Below are positions 36,541 to 47,082 of a stretch of 64,000 bases of DNA, piece after piece. The first letter of the stretch is position 1, and each line of letters opens with the position of its first letter. The stretch is from Enterobacter sp. Bisph1 (GTDB taxonomy: Bacteria > Pseudomonadota > Gammaproteobacteria > Enterobacterales > Enterobacteriaceae), in contig NZ_JXAG01000048.1 in the NCBI RefSeq assembly GCF_000814905.1, positions 1 to 64,000 of the forward strand. The letters are read 5' to 3'. The notes under the pieces were generated by a model. The model was not told where the DNA came from. It saw nothing but the letters and a program-made list of their open reading frames with translations, and did no database searches. Made by a program: the position numbers and the translations under genes.

Positions 36541-38577
36541 ATGAAACACTCCGCGCTGTTACTGCTGTTGCTTCCCGGCCTCGCCCTCGCCGACTGGTCC
36601 GCGACCGGTTTTCCCCCTTTAACCGATGACGGCACCGGCCTCTGGCGCAGCCAGGCGACGCTTACTAAAGGCGAGCATCAGATTGCCTTACAGCAGGGCC
36701 AGCAATGCTGGCAGCCTGTTGGTAACATCAAGCTGAACCAAATGCTCTCTTTGAAGCCCTGCAGCGACGGCGCACCGCAGTGGCGGATTTTCCGTGATGG
36801 CGATTACCAACTCCAGCTTGATACCCGCTCCGGCACGCCAACGCTGCTGCTGAGCGTTAAAAATGAGGCCACCAAAGTCACCGCCAGCGTGGCGCGCCAG
36901 TGCCCGGTGCGTGACGATAAGCCGTTGACAGTAGCCGTCGGCGACACCTTCGCCGAAGGCAGTGTGGTGCGGGACTTCTACAGCCAACAAACCGCCACCG
37001 TGCGCGACGGGAAAATCACGCTGCAGCCTGCGCCAGAGAGCGACGGGCTGCTGCTGCTCGAATCAGCGCAAACCCAGCGCGCAGCGCCCTTTCAGTGGCA
37101 TAACGCCACGGTCTATTTTGTTCTTACCGACCGTTTTATGAATGGCGATCCCGCTAATGACAATAGCTACGGGCGGCATAAAGATGGCCTGCAGGAAATT
37201 GGCACGTTTCACGGCGGCGATCTGAAGGGGCTTACCAGCAAACTCGATTATTTGCAGCAGTTGGGCGTCAACGCATTATGGATAAGTTCGCCGCTGGAGC
37301 AGATCCACGGCTGGGTTGGCGGCGGCACCAAAGGGGATTTCCCCCATTACGCCTATCATGGTTATTACACCCTCGACTGGACCCGTCTTGATGCCAATAT
37401 GGGCAACGAGGATGATCTGCGCACGCTGGTGGATGAAGCCCACCGGCGCGGCATTCGCGTGCTGTTTGATGTGGTGATGAACCACACCGGCTATGCGACG
37501 CTGGCCGATATGCAAACCTACCAGTTCGGCGCGCTCTATTTGAAAGATGACGAGCGCAAAAAAATCCTCGGCGAGCGCTGGACCGACTGGCGGCCCGCCG
37601 CCGGGCAGAGCTGGCACAGCTTTAATGATTACATCAACTTTGGCGATAAAAGCGCCTGGCAAAACTGGTGGGGCAAAAACTGGATCCGCACCGATATTGG
37701 CGATTACGACAATCCCGGTTTTGACGATCTCACCATGTCGCTGGCGTTTTTACCGGATCTGAAAACCGAATCCACTACAGCTTCCGGTCTGCCGCTGTTC
37801 TATCGACACAAACCGGATACGGCCGCGCGGGAAATCGCCGGCTATACGCCACGGGATTATCTCACCCACTGGCTTAGCGCGTGGGTGCGCGAATACGGCA
37901 TTGACGGTTTTCGCGTTGATACCGCCAAACATGTTGAATTGCCTGCCTGGCAGCAGTTAAAAACCCAGGCCACACAGGCGTTGGCGGCGTGGAAACAGGC
38001 CAATCCGCAGAAAAAAATCGATGATGCTCCCTTCTGGATGACCGGTGAATCCTGGGGACATGGCGTGATGCACAGCGACTATTACAACCATGGCTTCGAC
38101 GCGATGATCAATTTCGATTATCAGCAGCAGGCCGCCGATGCGGCAACGTGCCTGGCGAATATGGATAGCGTCTGGCAGCAGATGGCCGATAAGCTGCAGC
38201 AATTTAATGTTCTCAGCTATCTCTCTTCCCACGATACCCGGCTGTTCCGCGAGGGCGGTCAGCAAGCGGCGGAGCTTCTGCTGCTTGCGCCGGGAGCCGT
38301 GCAGATCTTTTATGGCGACGAAAGCGCCCGCCCGTTTGGCGCAACGGGGTCGGATCCGTTGCAGGGTACGCGATCGGATATGAACTGGCAGGATCTCGAC
38401 GGCAAAAGCGCGGCCACGCTGCGCCACTGGCAAACTCTTGGCCAGTTCCGCGCCCGCCATCCGGCGCTGGGGATGGGCAAACAGACAACCCTTTCCCTGC
38501 CGCAGGGTTACGGGTTTGTCCGCGCGCAGGGCGACGACAAAGTGATGGTAGTGTGGGCCGGCGCGCCTCGCCGCTAA
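36541..38577 (+). CDS. malS: Periplasmic alpha-amylase MalS
   Basis: A 678-aa GH13 amylase, close to E. coli MalS (676 aa). It cleaves maltodextrins in the periplasm so that they can enter through the maltose system. A 17-residue signal peptide ends LPGLALA before DW. Catalytic-region motifs are DVVMNHTG, GFRVDTAKHVE (nucleophile Asp), MTGESWGHG (acid Glu) and LSSHDTRL. Several Cys in the N-terminal 130 residues could form disulfides. MalT boxes lie upstream. Confidence 0.97.
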   Translation: MKHSALLLLLLPGLALADWSATGFPPLTDDGTGLWRSQATLTKGEHQIALQQGQQCWQPVGNIKLNQMLSLKPCSDGAPQWRIFRDGDYQLQLDTRSGTPTLLLSVKNEATKVTASVARQCPVRDDKPLTVAVGDTFAEGSVVRDFYSQQTATVRDGKITLQPAPESDGLLLLESAQTQRAAPFQWHNATVYFVLTDRFMNGDPANDNSYGRHKDGLQEIGTFHGGDLKGLTSKLDYLQQLGVNALWISSPLEQIHGWVGGGTKGDFPHYAYHGYYTLDWTRLDANMGNEDDLRTLVDEAHRRGIRVLFDVVMNHTGYATLADMQTYQFGALYLKDDERKKILGERWTDWRPAAGQSWHSFNDYINFGDKSAWQNWWGKNWIRTDIGDYDNPGFDDLTMSLAFLPDLKTESTTASGLPLFYRHKPDTAAREIAGYTPRDYLTHWLSAWVREYGIDGFRVDTAKHVELPAWQQLKTQATQALAAWKQANPQKKIDDAPFWMTGESWGHGVMHSDYYNHGFDAMINFDYQQQAADAATCLANMDSVWQQMADKLQQFNVLSYLSSHDTRLFREGGQQAAELLLLAPGAVQIFYGDESARPFGATGSDPLQGTRSDMNWQDLDGKSAATLRHWQTLGQFRARHPALGMGKQTTLSLPQGYGFVRAQGDDKVMVVWAGAPRR

Positions 38578-38717
38578 GCATTATTAGCGTTTTATGCTAA
38601 CTATCTCGATAAGGTTGGGATAAAAGTTGGCAAACCTCATGTAACGGCGATTTGCACCCCGCCGTTCTGAGCGTTATGGTTAGCCACTTTGATCCGCAGC
38701 CCGACAGAGCAGTAGCA

Positions 38718-39968
38718 ATGACATTTTCACTTTTCGGCGACAAATTTACCCGCCATGCAGGCATTACGCGCTTGATGGAGGATCTCAACGACGGTTTACG
38801 CACCCCTGGCGCGATTATGCTCGGCGGCGGTAACCCGGCACAGATCCCGGCGATGACCGATTACTTCCAGCAGCTTCTGACAGAGATGGTGGAAAACGGT
38901 AAAGCGACTGAAGCACTGTGCAATTATGATGGTCCGCAGGGTAAAACGGAGCTTCTGACCGCGCTGGCGGGGATGCTGCGTGAAGAGTTAGGTTGGGATA
39001 TTGAGCCGCAGAATATTGCACTGACCAACGGCAGCCAGAGCGCGTTTTTCTACTTGTTTAACCTGTTTGCCGGCCGTCGCGCCGATGGCAGCAGCCGAAA
39101 AGTGCTCTTCCCGCTGGCGCCAGAATACATCGGCTATGCCGATTCCGGGCTCGAAGAGGAGCTGTTTGTCTCCGCGCGTCCGAATATTGAACTGCTGCCG
39201 GACGGCCAGTTTAAGTACCACGTCGATTTCGAACATCTGCATATTGGCGAAGAGACCGGCATGATCTGCGTCTCGCGCCCGACCAACCCAACGGGTAATG
39301 TCATCACCGATGAAGAACTGTTGAAGCTGGATGCGCTGGCCAATCAGCACAATATCCCACTGGTGATTGATAATGCCTACGGCGTCCCTTTCCCCGGCAT
39401 TATCTTTAGTGAAGCGCGCCCGCTGTGGAATCCGAACATTATTCTGTGTATGAGCCTATCGAAGCTGGGCCTGCCGGGCAGCCGCTGCGGCATCATCATC
39501 GCTAGCGAAAAAGTGATCGCTGCCATTCGCAATATGAACGCCATTATCAGCCTTGCGCCCGGCGGTATGGGTCCGGCGATGATGTGCGAAATGATCAAAC
39601 GTAAAGACCTGCTGCGTCTCTCCGAGCAGGTGATTAAGCCGTTTTACTTCCAGCGTGTTCAGGAAACTATTGCCACGCTGCGGCGCTATTTACCGGCGGA
39701 GCGCTGCCTGATCCATAAACCGGAAGGGGCGATATTCCTCTGGCTGTGGTTTAAAGATCTGCCGATCTCCACCGAGCTGCTCTATCAGCGTCTGAAAAAA
39801 CGCGGCGTGCTGATGGTGCCGGGAGATTACTTCTTTCCAGGGCTGGATAAACCCTGGCCGCATACCCATCAGTGCATGCGCATGAACTACGTACCGGAAC
39901 CGGCGCTTATCGAAGCGGGAGTGAAAATTCTTGCCGAAGAGATCGAACGTGCCTGGCAAGAGAACTAA
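38718..39968 (+). CDS. avtA: Valine-pyruvate aminotransferase
   Basis: A 416-aa PLP-dependent class I/II aminotransferase, matching E. coli AvtA (417 aa). It interconverts valine/2-ketoisovalerate and alanine/pyruvate. The PLP Lys is in SLSKLGLPGSRCG (about Lys249), and the cofactor Asn/Asp region is SRPTNPTGN and VIDNAYGVPF. The start at 38718 matches the E. coli MTFSLFGDKFTRH N-terminus, though the frame is open from 38652. Confidence 0.96.
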   Translation: MTFSLFGDKFTRHAGITRLMEDLNDGLRTPGAIMLGGGNPAQIPAMTDYFQQLLTEMVENGKATEALCNYDGPQGKTELLTALAGMLREELGWDIEPQNIALTNGSQSAFFYLFNLFAGRRADGSSRKVLFPLAPEYIGYADSGLEEELFVSARPNIELLPDGQFKYHVDFEHLHIGEETGMICVSRPTNPTGNVITDEELLKLDALANQHNIPLVIDNAYGVPFPGIIFSEARPLWNPNIILCMSLSKLGLPGSRCGIIIASEKVIAAIRNMNAIISLAPGGMGPAMMCEMIKRKDLLRLSEQVIKPFYFQRVQETIATLRRYLPAERCLIHKPEGAIFLWLWFKDLPISTELLYQRLKKRGVLMVPGDYFFPGLDKPWPHTHQCMRMNYVPEPALIEAGVKILAEEIERAWQEN

Positions 39969-39981
39969 CGCATCAGTATTT

Positions 39982-40004
39982 AGCCCTCAATTGAGGGCTT
40001 TTTT
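39982..40004 (+). terminator. Terminator of avtA
   Basis: AGCCCTCAA pairs with TTGAGGGCT as a perfect palindrome (39982-39999), followed by a run of T. It sits 13 nt after the avtA stop and touches the stop codon of the convergent ysaA. Confidence 0.88.
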
Positions 40005-40482
40005 ACGGCACCAGATGCAGGCCTTGCAGGCGACTCGCCCGCAGCGCTGCCGGGTTAATACAGCTAAGCGCTTTGGTCGGGCAGGCTTCAACACAGGCCG
40101 GGCCGTTATCGCGGTGCTGGCATAAATCACACTTTAGCGCCTGCGCCCGGTTTTCAATGCGCATAACCTGCATCGCGCCAAACGGGCAGGCCATCATGCA
40201 GCTCTTGCAGCCGATACAGCGCGACTGTTCAACCTGTACCGCGCCGTTAACCCGACCGATCGCGCCGACCGGGCAGACATTCGCGCAAGGCGCATCTTCG
40301 CAATGATGGCAGGTAACCGCGGTTGAAAACGCGCCCGTTTTTACCACGCGGATACGCGCGGCAAAGGTCGCAGGTTTGACGACGGAGCAGTCCTGATTAT
40401 CTTCATGGGACACCACGCACGCGACTTCGCAGGTGCGACAGCCAATGCATTTTGCCGCATCGGCGATAATAAAACGGTTCAT
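40003..40482 (-). CDS. ysaA: 4Fe-4S ferredoxin-type protein YsaA (HydN-like)
   Basis: A 159-aa electron-transfer protein with four cysteine groups expected to hold four [4Fe-4S] clusters: CIGCRTCEVAC, CHHCEDAPCANVC, CIGCKSCMMAC and CDLCQHRDNGPACVEAC. It belongs to the HydN/DmsB-like ferredoxins. Its redox partner is not encoded nearby. The start at 40482 (MNRFIIADAAKCIGC) matches E. coli YsaA and HydN. The frame continues upstream for 33 codons that are probably untranslated. Confidence 0.9.
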   Translation of the reverse strand: MNRFIIADAAKCIGCRTCEVACVVSHEDNQDCSVVKPATFAARIRVVKTGAFSTAVTCHHCEDAPCANVCPVGAIGRVNGAVQVEQSRCIGCKSCMMACPFGAMQVMRIENRAQALKCDLCQHRDNGPACVEACPTKALSCINPAALRASRLQGLHLVP

Positions 40483-40631
40483 TCCCTGGCTCCCCTCAAC
40501 GCAAAATGCCAAGGGTGCCAGAAAAAGGCGCCGCATTGCTTTGATCGCACGCGGGGAAGCGGCCAGATTGGTCATTTGCATAGACGTTTCTGGCAGCCAG
40601 GCTCAGGCGAGCCGCACAGCCCTAAAGGCGA

Positions 40632-42479
40632 TCACTCTTCTTTGAGAAACAACGCCTTGTCACGCAGGATATGGTCGTTGCCACGGCGGCGGGTAAAGCC
40701 GATGCGGTCGAAATACTCCAGAATTTGAATCGCCAGTTTGCGACCGACGTTCAAGGTATCGCGGAAATCTGCCGCGCTGGTAGAGCCACGGCCCTGATCG
40801 AGGGAGCGGATCATACTGGCGAAGGTGACAATTCGATCGTTACGGTAATAACGATCTTTCACGATCGCCGTAATTAGCCCCTGCTGCGCTGCCTGCCGCA
40901 GCACGCCACGCATCACCTGCTCATCAACGCCGACTTCCCGGGCAACATCCCGCACCCACCAGGGCTCGTCGCCAAACAACGGCGCAGCTTTTTGCCAAAG
41001 CGCGGCCTGCTCGTCGCTGAAACCCGCTTTATGATCCGGTAAGTGCAGCCAGCCGTGATGGCTATGGATATCGCCGTGTTCGCGCATGCGCTCAATCAGC
41101 GTTAACACTAACGCTTCATCTTCCATCGGCAGCGCCATCCGCCGCAGGCGTTCACGCCCCGGTCCCGGCTCTTCGCGGTGCTGTTGATGGTAAGTCGCCA
41201 GGGTTTCCAGCAGCTTACGCTGCCAGCGCGCCGCCACCGGCGCGTTAAGCAGATTATCCCCGGCGCGGATAAAGCCCGGATTGTCCAGCAGCTGTGCCAG
41301 ACCGCTGCCGCTGAGCTGGCGCGCCCAGCCGAAGGTACGCAAATTCACTGACCCGCGCGATAAGTGTACCGCCAGCGCTTCACCATCATCTTTGGCCTGC
41401 GCCAGTTCGCCGATCCATGCCAGGTAATCCGCCTTGCGTTTGCCGCGTCGCGGTGAGTTCAGCGTCACCACGCGCGCCCCGGCAAGGGTAGTTCGCGCGC
41501 TGATGTCACGCAGCACCAGCAAATCGTTATCCGCCAGCCACAGCGGGGTATCGAGCACCAGTTCGGCAAGACCATTTTCCAACAGCGAGACGCGCCCGGT
41601 CACGTGGCTGGCGGCATGGTGAATATGCAGCGGTTGCCACTGACTGAGCGGAACGTGGGTTTGCAGGGCGACAATCAGCCGCTCGGTCGGTTCATCCGGC
41701 TGCTGCGACAACAGCCAGTCGCCCCGGCTAAGAGCCTCTTTTTCCGCATCCCCGGCAATATTCAGCGCAATGCGCTGCCCGGCATGGGCGTGCTCGACGG
41801 GTTGGTTTTGCGCATGTAACGCGCGCACGCGCATCGGTTTGTTTGCGCCGGTAAGCCATAACGTATCGCCCACGCGCACATCACCGGAGAGCGCCGTTCC
41901 CGTCACCACCAGCCCTGCGCCTTTGACGGTGAATGCGCGATCCAGCGCCAGGCGAAAACGCTGCTGCTCCGGGTGCGCGCGTTCGGGCAGCTGCAGCAGG
42001 TGTTCACGCAGCTCAGCAATGCCGCGCTGTTGCGTGGCGGCGGTAACAAACAGCGTCGCCTGCGGATAACCAAATTCCTGCAGTGTGTTTTCAACCTGCG
42101 CACGGACTTCCGCAATGCGCGCGTCGTCGACGCGGTCGGCCTTGGTCAGCGCCACGGTTAATGCCGGATTGCCGGTTAAGTGTAAAATCGCCAGATGCTC
42201 GCGGGTTTGCGCCATCACGCCATCGTCACAGGCCACTACCAGCAGCGCATGATCAATGCCGCCGACGCCCGCCAGCATATTAGAGAGAAATTTTTCATGC
42301 CCCGGAACATCGATAAAGCCCGGCACGCGCCCGTCCGGCTGTGGCCAATAGGCGTAACCGAGATCGATGGTCATGCCGCGCTTTTTCTCTTCCGGCAGGC
42401 GATCCGCATTGACGCCGGTAAGGGCTTCAATCAGGGTGGTTTTGCCGTGGTCGACATGCCCGGCAGTGGCAATAATCAT
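40632..42479 (-). CDS. selB: Selenocysteine-specific elongation factor SelB
   Basis: A 615-aa protein (E. coli 614). The N-terminal GTPase has [10 protein letters not shown] (G1), DVPGH (G3) and TKAD (G4). EF-Tu-like domains 2 and 3 follow. The C-terminal part from about residue 375 contains winged-helix domains that bind the SECIS hairpin in mRNA. It delivers Sec-tRNA to UGA codons. Its start overlaps the selA stop by 4 nt (ATGA), so the two are coupled. No selenoprotein gene was seen in the window. Confidence 0.97.
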   Translation of the reverse strand: MIIATAGHVDHGKTTLIEALTGVNADRLPEEKKRGMTIDLGYAYWPQPDGRVPGFIDVPGHEKFLSNMLAGVGGIDHALLVVACDDGVMAQTREHLAILHLTGNPALTVALTKADRVDDARIAEVRAQVENTLQEFGYPQATLFVTAATQQRGIAELREHLLQLPERAHPEQQRFRLALDRAFTVKGAGLVVTGTALSGDVRVGDTLWLTGANKPMRVRALHAQNQPVEHAHAGQRIALNIAGDAEKEALSRGDWLLSQQPDEPTERLIVALQTHVPLSQWQPLHIHHAASHVTGRVSLLENGLAELVLDTPLWLADNDLLVLRDISARTTLAGARVVTLNSPRRGKRKADYLAWIGELAQAKDDGEALAVHLSRGSVNLRTFGWARQLSGSGLAQLLDNPGFIRAGDNLLNAPVAARWQRKLLETLATYHQQHREEPGPGRERLRRMALPMEDEALVLTLIERMREHGDIHSHHGWLHLPDHKAGFSDEQAALWQKAAPLFGDEPWWVRDVAREVGVDEQVMRGVLRQAAQQGLITAIVKDRYYRNDRIVTFASMIRSLDQGRGSTSAADFRDTLNVGRKLAIQILEYFDRIGFTRRRGNDHILRDKALFLKEE

Positions 42480-43852
42480 TTCAGCAACATCTCCAACAAG
42501 CGCGATTCATCATCAAGGCAACGGCAGTCGAGCCACAGCCGACCCGCGTAAATACGACCAATAACCGGCTGCGGCAGCGCCCGCCACGCCTCGGCCAGGG
42601 TTTCCAGCCGACGTCCGCTGCCGTCGCGCGGGGTAAAGGTCAACGCCGCGCCCGGCAAGCGGTCTACCGGTAGTGAGCCGCTGCCGATTTGCGACAGGCA
42701 GGCTTCAACCCGTAGCTCAAACTCGTCATATCGTGCCGTAAGCGCCGCGCATAAGCGCTGCGCCTGCTGACGAATGTCGGCTTCCGGGCGCGTTAAATAA
42801 CGCAGCGTCGGTATATTTTGCTGCAGCTTTTCCGGGTGCAAATAGAGGCGCAACGTCGCTTCCAGCGCCGCGAGGGTCATTTTATCCGCCCGCAATGCGC
42901 GTTTTAACGGATGCTGCTGCAGCTGGGCAATTAGCGCTTTTTTGCCGACGATAATCCCGGCCTGCGGGCCGCCCAGCAGTTTATCGCCGGAGAAGCTCAC
43001 CAGGCTAACGCCGGCGGCAATCAGCGTTTGCGGCATCGGTTCTTGCGGTAAACCGTAGCGGCTTAAATCGATCAGCGATCCGCTGCCCAGATCAACAATC
43101 ACCGGCAGGCCATATTCTTCGCCAAGGGACACCAGCTCGGCTTCATCCACCGCTTTGGTAAAGCCTTCAATCTGGTAATTACTGGTGTGCACCTTCATCA
43201 GCAGCGCGGTCGCGTCATTGATCCCGTGGCGATAATCTTTTGCATGGGTGCGGTTGGTGGTGCCCACTTCATGCAGCACGCAGCCAGCCTGGCGCATCAC
43301 ATCGGGAATGCGAAACGCGCCACCAATCTCCACCAGCTCCCCGCGCGAGACAATCACTTCCTGCCCGGCCGCCGTGGCCGCCAACATCAATAATACCGCT
43401 GCGGCATTGTTATTAACGATGCAGGCATCTTCCGCGCCAGTAAGCTCGCAAAGGATCTCCGCCAGCGCGCGATCGCGATGGCCGCGTCCCGCGCCGTCGA
43501 GGTCATATTCGAGGGTCACCGGCGAGCCCATCGCCTGCGTGACGGCATCAATGGCGGCCTGCGGCTGTACCGCACGGCCTAAATTGGTGTGCAGCACCGT
43601 GCCGCTCAGGTTAAATACCGGGCGCAGGGCGGAGCGGTCGCTCTGTTCCAGCCGTTGTTGCGCCGCCGCGGCCCAATCATGGCTCCAGGCGGGTAATGTC
43701 TGCGCTTCGCGGATCTGCGCGCGCGCCTCGTCCTGCAGCTGGTGCAACGTGTTGGTCACGCGGCTGTGGCCGAAGGTGATTAAGAGCGTGGCGAACGCCT
43801 CGTCACGCAACAGACGATCGGTTGAGGGGATCTGGCTGTAAAGAGTTGTCAT
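42476..43852 (-). CDS. selA: L-seryl-tRNA(Sec) selenium transferase
   Basis: A 458-aa PLP enzyme (E. coli 463 aa), converting Ser-tRNA(Sec) to Sec-tRNA(Sec) using selenophosphate. The PLP-binding Lys is in [14 protein letters not shown] (about residue 290). The N-terminal substrate-tRNA region [18 protein letters not shown] is conserved. First gene of the selAB operon. Confidence 0.97.
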   Translation of the reverse strand: MTTLYSQIPSTDRLLRDEAFATLLITFGHSRVTNTLHQLQDEARAQIREAQTLPAWSHDWAAAAQQRLEQSDRSALRPVFNLSGTVLHTNLGRAVQPQAAIDAVTQAMGSPVTLEYDLDGAGRGHRDRALAEILCELTGAEDACIVNNNAAAVLLMLAATAAGQEVIVSRGELVEIGGAFRIPDVMRQAGCVLHEVGTTNRTHAKDYRHGINDATALLMKVHTSNYQIEGFTKAVDEAELVSLGEEYGLPVIVDLGSGSLIDLSRYGLPQEPMPQTLIAAGVSLVSFSGDKLLGGPQAGIIVGKKALIAQLQQHPLKRALRADKMTLAALEATLRLYLHPEKLQQNIPTLRYLTRPEADIRQQAQRLCAALTARYDEFELRVEACLSQIGSGSLPVDRLPGAALTFTPRDGSGRRLETLAEAWRALPQPVIGRIYAGRLWLDCRCLDDESRLLEMLLK

Positions 43853-43872
43853 GAAAAGGCCTGGCTATGAAT

Positions 43873-43906
43873 TGCCCCCGCCCGTCAGGGGTTTGACGTG
43901 GGGGCA
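43873..43906. repeat. Hairpin between yibF and selA
   Basis: TGCCCCC (43873-43879) pairs with GGGGGCA (43900-43906), and an inner stem is formed by CGTCA and TGACG. It lies between the yibF stop and selA start, both on the minus strand. It may be a weak yibF terminator with an attenuating effect on selAB; there is no T run. Confidence 0.55.
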
Positions 43907-43942
43907 TTGTAGCGTGAGTTGCTCAGGCGGACATAATAGTTA

Positions 43943-44551
43943 TCAAGCCTTGGGTGGCTCGGTGCGGGCAAAACTCTCGCGCTGAAACAGATTTTCCACC
44001 AGCTTCACCAGCAGCGGCCTGTCGACGCACCAGCCGGGTGAAACATGACGGAAATTGATATAGCCGATAGCGCAGGCAATGGCGATGGTGGCCAGATTTA
44101 GCGTATCGACGCTAAGCGTACCGCCTTGTAAGTAGCTTTCGAGCGCATCCAGCCCGCGCATCACTTTTTCCCGCTGACGCAGCAGTTCGGTTTGGGATTG
44201 CTGTTCTACCGGGCGTGTCAGTTCGCGAACCGATACCAGCGCCGCATCCATAATGCCGTCGGCCAGCGCTTCCAGTTGGCGAATTTTCAGCGCCGCTTTC
44301 GCGTCGGCAGGCAGCATGGCCGGGGCGATGTTTAGCGAATCAATATATTCGGCAATGATCGGTGAGTCGTACCACACTTCTCCGTCATCGGTAATCAACG
44401 CCGGTACTTTACCCAACGGATTGTACTGACCCACACTATTGACAGCGTTATAAGGTTGTTCATTGACAAATTCGAAGGTGATGCCCTTTTCCAGCAGGAT
44501 CACCGAGATTTTCCGTACAAAAGGGCTGGTATAGCTGCCGATCAGTTTCAT
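43943..44551 (-). CDS. yibF: Glutathione S-transferase-like protein YibF
   Basis: A 202-aa protein, as in E. coli. The N-terminal thioredoxin-fold GST domain ([23 protein letters not shown]) contains the Ser of the likely glutathione site, and the SNAIL/TRAIL-like [10 protein letters not shown] motif follows. A helical C-terminal domain completes it. No substrate is known. The frame is open to 44638, but the start at 44551 matches E. coli YibF. Confidence 0.93.
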   Translation of the reverse strand: MKLIGSYTSPFVRKISVILLEKGITFEFVNEQPYNAVNSVGQYNPLGKVPALITDDGEVWYDSPIIAEYIDSLNIAPAMLPADAKAALKIRQLEALADGIMDAALVSVRELTRPVEQQSQTELLRQREKVMRGLDALESYLQGGTLSVDTLNLATIAIACAIGYINFRHVSPGWCVDRPLLVKLVENLFQRESFARTEPPKA

Positions 44552-45064
44552 TGCCTTCTCCATTTTTTGCCAACAAGACTCTAAGTATGAACGAGCGAAC
44601 GAAGATTGGTTCATCAGGATGTAAAGTTCTGCCGCCACAGTAATTAAGTGCGTCCCGGTGAAAGGAAGTTACACGCGCTGCAAGGGGCAAAAATCCATTT
44701 TGCTACAGATCACACTCAGAAAAGTCCTGGGGAAAATATCTTGTGATCTAAATCACAAATACATAACAAACAACCAACGATAAAACGTGAATAACCTCAC
44801 ATTTATCGCCTTATCGAGTGCATATTTTGTTCATTGTTCTTTTTTTACACGTAATTTTTGTGATCAAAATCACACTAAACGGTGGCATACCCCCTGTATT
44901 AGTGTGATCAATATCACATAAAAAGTTCCCATCTGGACAGTTTACTGATTCGGTGCGAGATTTCGCGTCATGGATAACCAGGTCCGGCTACCTCTGCCGC
45001 CACGTTAACAACAAAACCTCGGGCTTCCGGCCTGTGCGATAGCAAACATAAGAAGGGGTGTTTT
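44552..45064 (+). promoter_or_regulatory. mtl operon control region with four CRP sites
   Basis: 513 bp upstream of mtlA. Three perfect CRP sites (TGTGA-N6-TCACA) lie at 44742-44757, 44859-44874 and 44903-44918. A fourth with one mismatch (CGTGA-N6-TCACA) is at 44786-44801. A weaker half-match ending TCACA sits near 44709-44714. E. coli mtl also has an unusual multi-CRP promoter, acting with the repressor MtlR. The transcript leader of about 130 nt has no reading frame of note. A GAAGGGG ribosome site precedes mtlA. Confidence 0.9.
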
Positions 45065-46975
45065 ATGTCATCCGATATCAAGATCAGAGTGCAAAGCTTT
45101 GGTCGTTTTCTCAGCAATATGGTGATGCCGAATATCGGCGCGTTTATCGCGTGGGGGATTATCACCGCATTGTTTATTCCTACAGGGTGGTTACCTAACG
45201 AGATGCTGGCGAAACTCGTTGGTCCAATGATTACTTATCTGCTGCCGCTGCTTATCGGTTATACCGGTGGTCGTTTGGTGGGTGGCGATCGCGGCGGCGT
45301 GGTCGGTGCCATCACCACGATGGGCGTTATCGTCGGTGCGGATATGCCGATGTTCCTCGGCGCGATGTTTGCAGGTCCGCTGGGCGGATGGGCTATCAAA
45401 CATTTCGACAACTGGGTTGATGGCAAAATCAAATCCGGCTTCGAAATGCTGGTGAATAACTTCTCCGCGGGCATCATCGGGATGATCCTCGCCATTCTGG
45501 CGTTCCTCGGCATCGGTCCGGCGGTTGAAGTGCTGTCCAAGGTTCTGGCGGCGGGTGTTAACTTTATGGTTGCCCACGAAATGCTGCCGCTGGCGTCCAT
45601 CTTTGTTGAACCGGCGAAAATCCTGTTCCTCAATAACGCCATCAACCACGGTATCTTCTCACCGCTGGGTATTCAGCAGTCCCATGAGCTTGGCAAATCC
45701 ATCTTCTTCCTGATTGAAGCCAACCCGGGTCCGGGTATGGGCGTCCTGCTGGCCTATATGTTCTTCGGTCGCGGCAGTGCTAAACAGTCTGCTGGCGGCG
45801 CGGCTATCATCCACTTCCTGGGCGGTATCCACGAAATCTACTTCCCGTACGTACTGATGAATCCGCGTCTGCTGCTGGCGGTGATCCTCGGCGGTATGAC
45901 CGGCGTGTTTACCCTGACCATACTGAACGGCGGTCTGGTTTCTCCGGCTTCCCCGGGTTCTATCCTCGCGGTGCTGGCGATGACGCCGAAAGGTGCCTAC
46001 TTCGCTAACGTGGCGGCTATCTTCGCTGCGCTGGCCGTCTCGTTTGTTGTCTCCGCTATCCTGCTGAAAACCAGCAAGGTGAAAGACGAAGAAGACGATA
46101 TCGAAGCGGCTACCCGTCGTATGCAGGATATGAAAGCACAGTCTAAAGGCGCGACTCCGCTGGCGGCTGGCGATGTGGCTAACGACCTGAGCCACGTGCG
46201 TAAAATCATCGTGGCCTGTGATGCAGGTATGGGCTCCAGCGCCATGGGCGCAGGCGTGCTGCGCAAAAAAGTGCAGGATGCGGGTCTGAGCAGCATCTCT
46301 GTCACCAACAGCGCCATTAACAACCTGCCGTCTGACGTTGACCTGGTGATTACGCACCGCGATCTGACAGAACGCGCAATGCGCCAGGCACCGCAGGCGC
46401 AGCATATCTCCCTGACCAACTTCCTGGATAGCGGCCTGTATACCAACCTGACGGAACGTCTGGTTGCCGCACAGCGCCATACGGACAACGAAGCCAAAGT
46501 GACCAGCCGCCTGCAGGACAGCTTTGATACGCCGAACAGCAACCTGTTCAAGCTGGGCGCGGAGAACATCTTCCTGGGCCGCACCGCGAGTACCAAAGAA
46601 GAAGCGATCCGTTTTGCCGGTGAGCAGCTGGTGAAAGGTGGCTACGTTCAGCCGGAATATGTGGATGCGATGCTGGAACGTGAAAAACTGACCCCGACCT
46701 ATCTGGGTGAGTCTATCGCGGTACCGCACGGCACAGTGGAAGCAAAAGATCGCGTGCTGAAAACCGGCGTGGTGTTCTGCCAGTACCCGGCAGGCGTTCG
46801 CTTCGGTGAAGAAGCGGAAGACATTGCTCGCCTGGTGATTGGTATCGCGGCGCGTAACAATGAGCACATTCAGGTGATTACCAGCCTGACCAACGCACTG
46901 GACGACGAGACAGTGATTGAACGTCTGGCGCATACTACCAGCGTTGAAGAAGTGCTGGCGCTGCTCGGCAAGTAA
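45065..46975 (+). CDS. mtlA: Mannitol PTS permease EIICBA
   Basis: A 636-aa multidomain phosphotransferase permease (E. coli 637). The membrane EIIC domain spans about 1-340. EIIB follows with its phospho-Cys in [13 protein letters not shown] (about Cys385). EIIA is at about 490-636 with the phospho-His in VPHGT (about His555). It imports D-mannitol as mannitol 1-phosphate. First gene of mtlADR, with strong CRP control upstream. Confidence 0.98.
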   Translation: MSSDIKIRVQSFGRFLSNMVMPNIGAFIAWGIITALFIPTGWLPNEMLAKLVGPMITYLLPLLIGYTGGRLVGGDRGGVVGAITTMGVIVGADMPMFLGAMFAGPLGGWAIKHFDNWVDGKIKSGFEMLVNNFSAGIIGMILAILAFLGIGPAVEVLSKVLAAGVNFMVAHEMLPLASIFVEPAKILFLNNAINHGIFSPLGIQQSHELGKSIFFLIEANPGPGMGVLLAYMFFGRGSAKQSAGGAAIIHFLGGIHEIYFPYVLMNPRLLLAVILGGMTGVFTLTILNGGLVSPASPGSILAVLAMTPKGAYFANVAAIFAALAVSFVVSAILLKTSKVKDEEDDIEAATRRMQDMKAQSKGATPLAAGDVANDLSHVRKIIVACDAGMGSSAMGAGVLRKKVQDAGLSSISVTNSAINNLPSDVDLVITHRDLTERAMRQAPQAQHISLTNFLDSGLYTNLTERLVAAQRHTDNEAKVTSRLQDSFDTPNSNLFKLGAENIFLGRTASTKEEAIRFAGEQLVKGGYVQPEYVDAMLEREKLTPTYLGESIAVPHGTVEAKDRVLKTGVVFCQYPAGVRFGEEAEDIARLVIGIAARNNEHIQVITSLTNALDDETVIERLAHTTSVEEVLALLGK

Positions 46976-46986
46976 TCGGTTTTCCT

Positions 46987-47051
46987 CCCTCTCCCCCCGG
47001 GGAGAGGGCTAGGGTGAGGAGAAGTCGCTGCGGTTCCTCACCCCAGCCCTC
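46987..47051. repeat. Two overlapping hairpins in the mtlA-mtlD gap
   Basis: Hairpin 1: CCCTCTCCCC/GGGGAGAGGG (46987-47008, 2-nt loop). Hairpin 2: 17-nt arms at 47004-47020 and 47035-47051 with one mismatch. They share 47004-47008, so they exclude each other. The CCCTCTCCCC...GGGGAGAGGG-plus-GGTGAGG pattern recurs widely in enterobacterial intergenic regions as a palindromic repeat. It probably affects the relative levels of mtlA and mtlD message. Confidence 0.8.
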
Positions 47052-47082
47052 TCGGGTAAAAACATTGATGAAGGTTAAGACT

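Noticed and set aside
45659-46933. 424-codon minus-strand frame opposite mtlA
   Set aside because: It is antisense to a fully conserved mtlA; its composition is that of a reverse-frame artefact.
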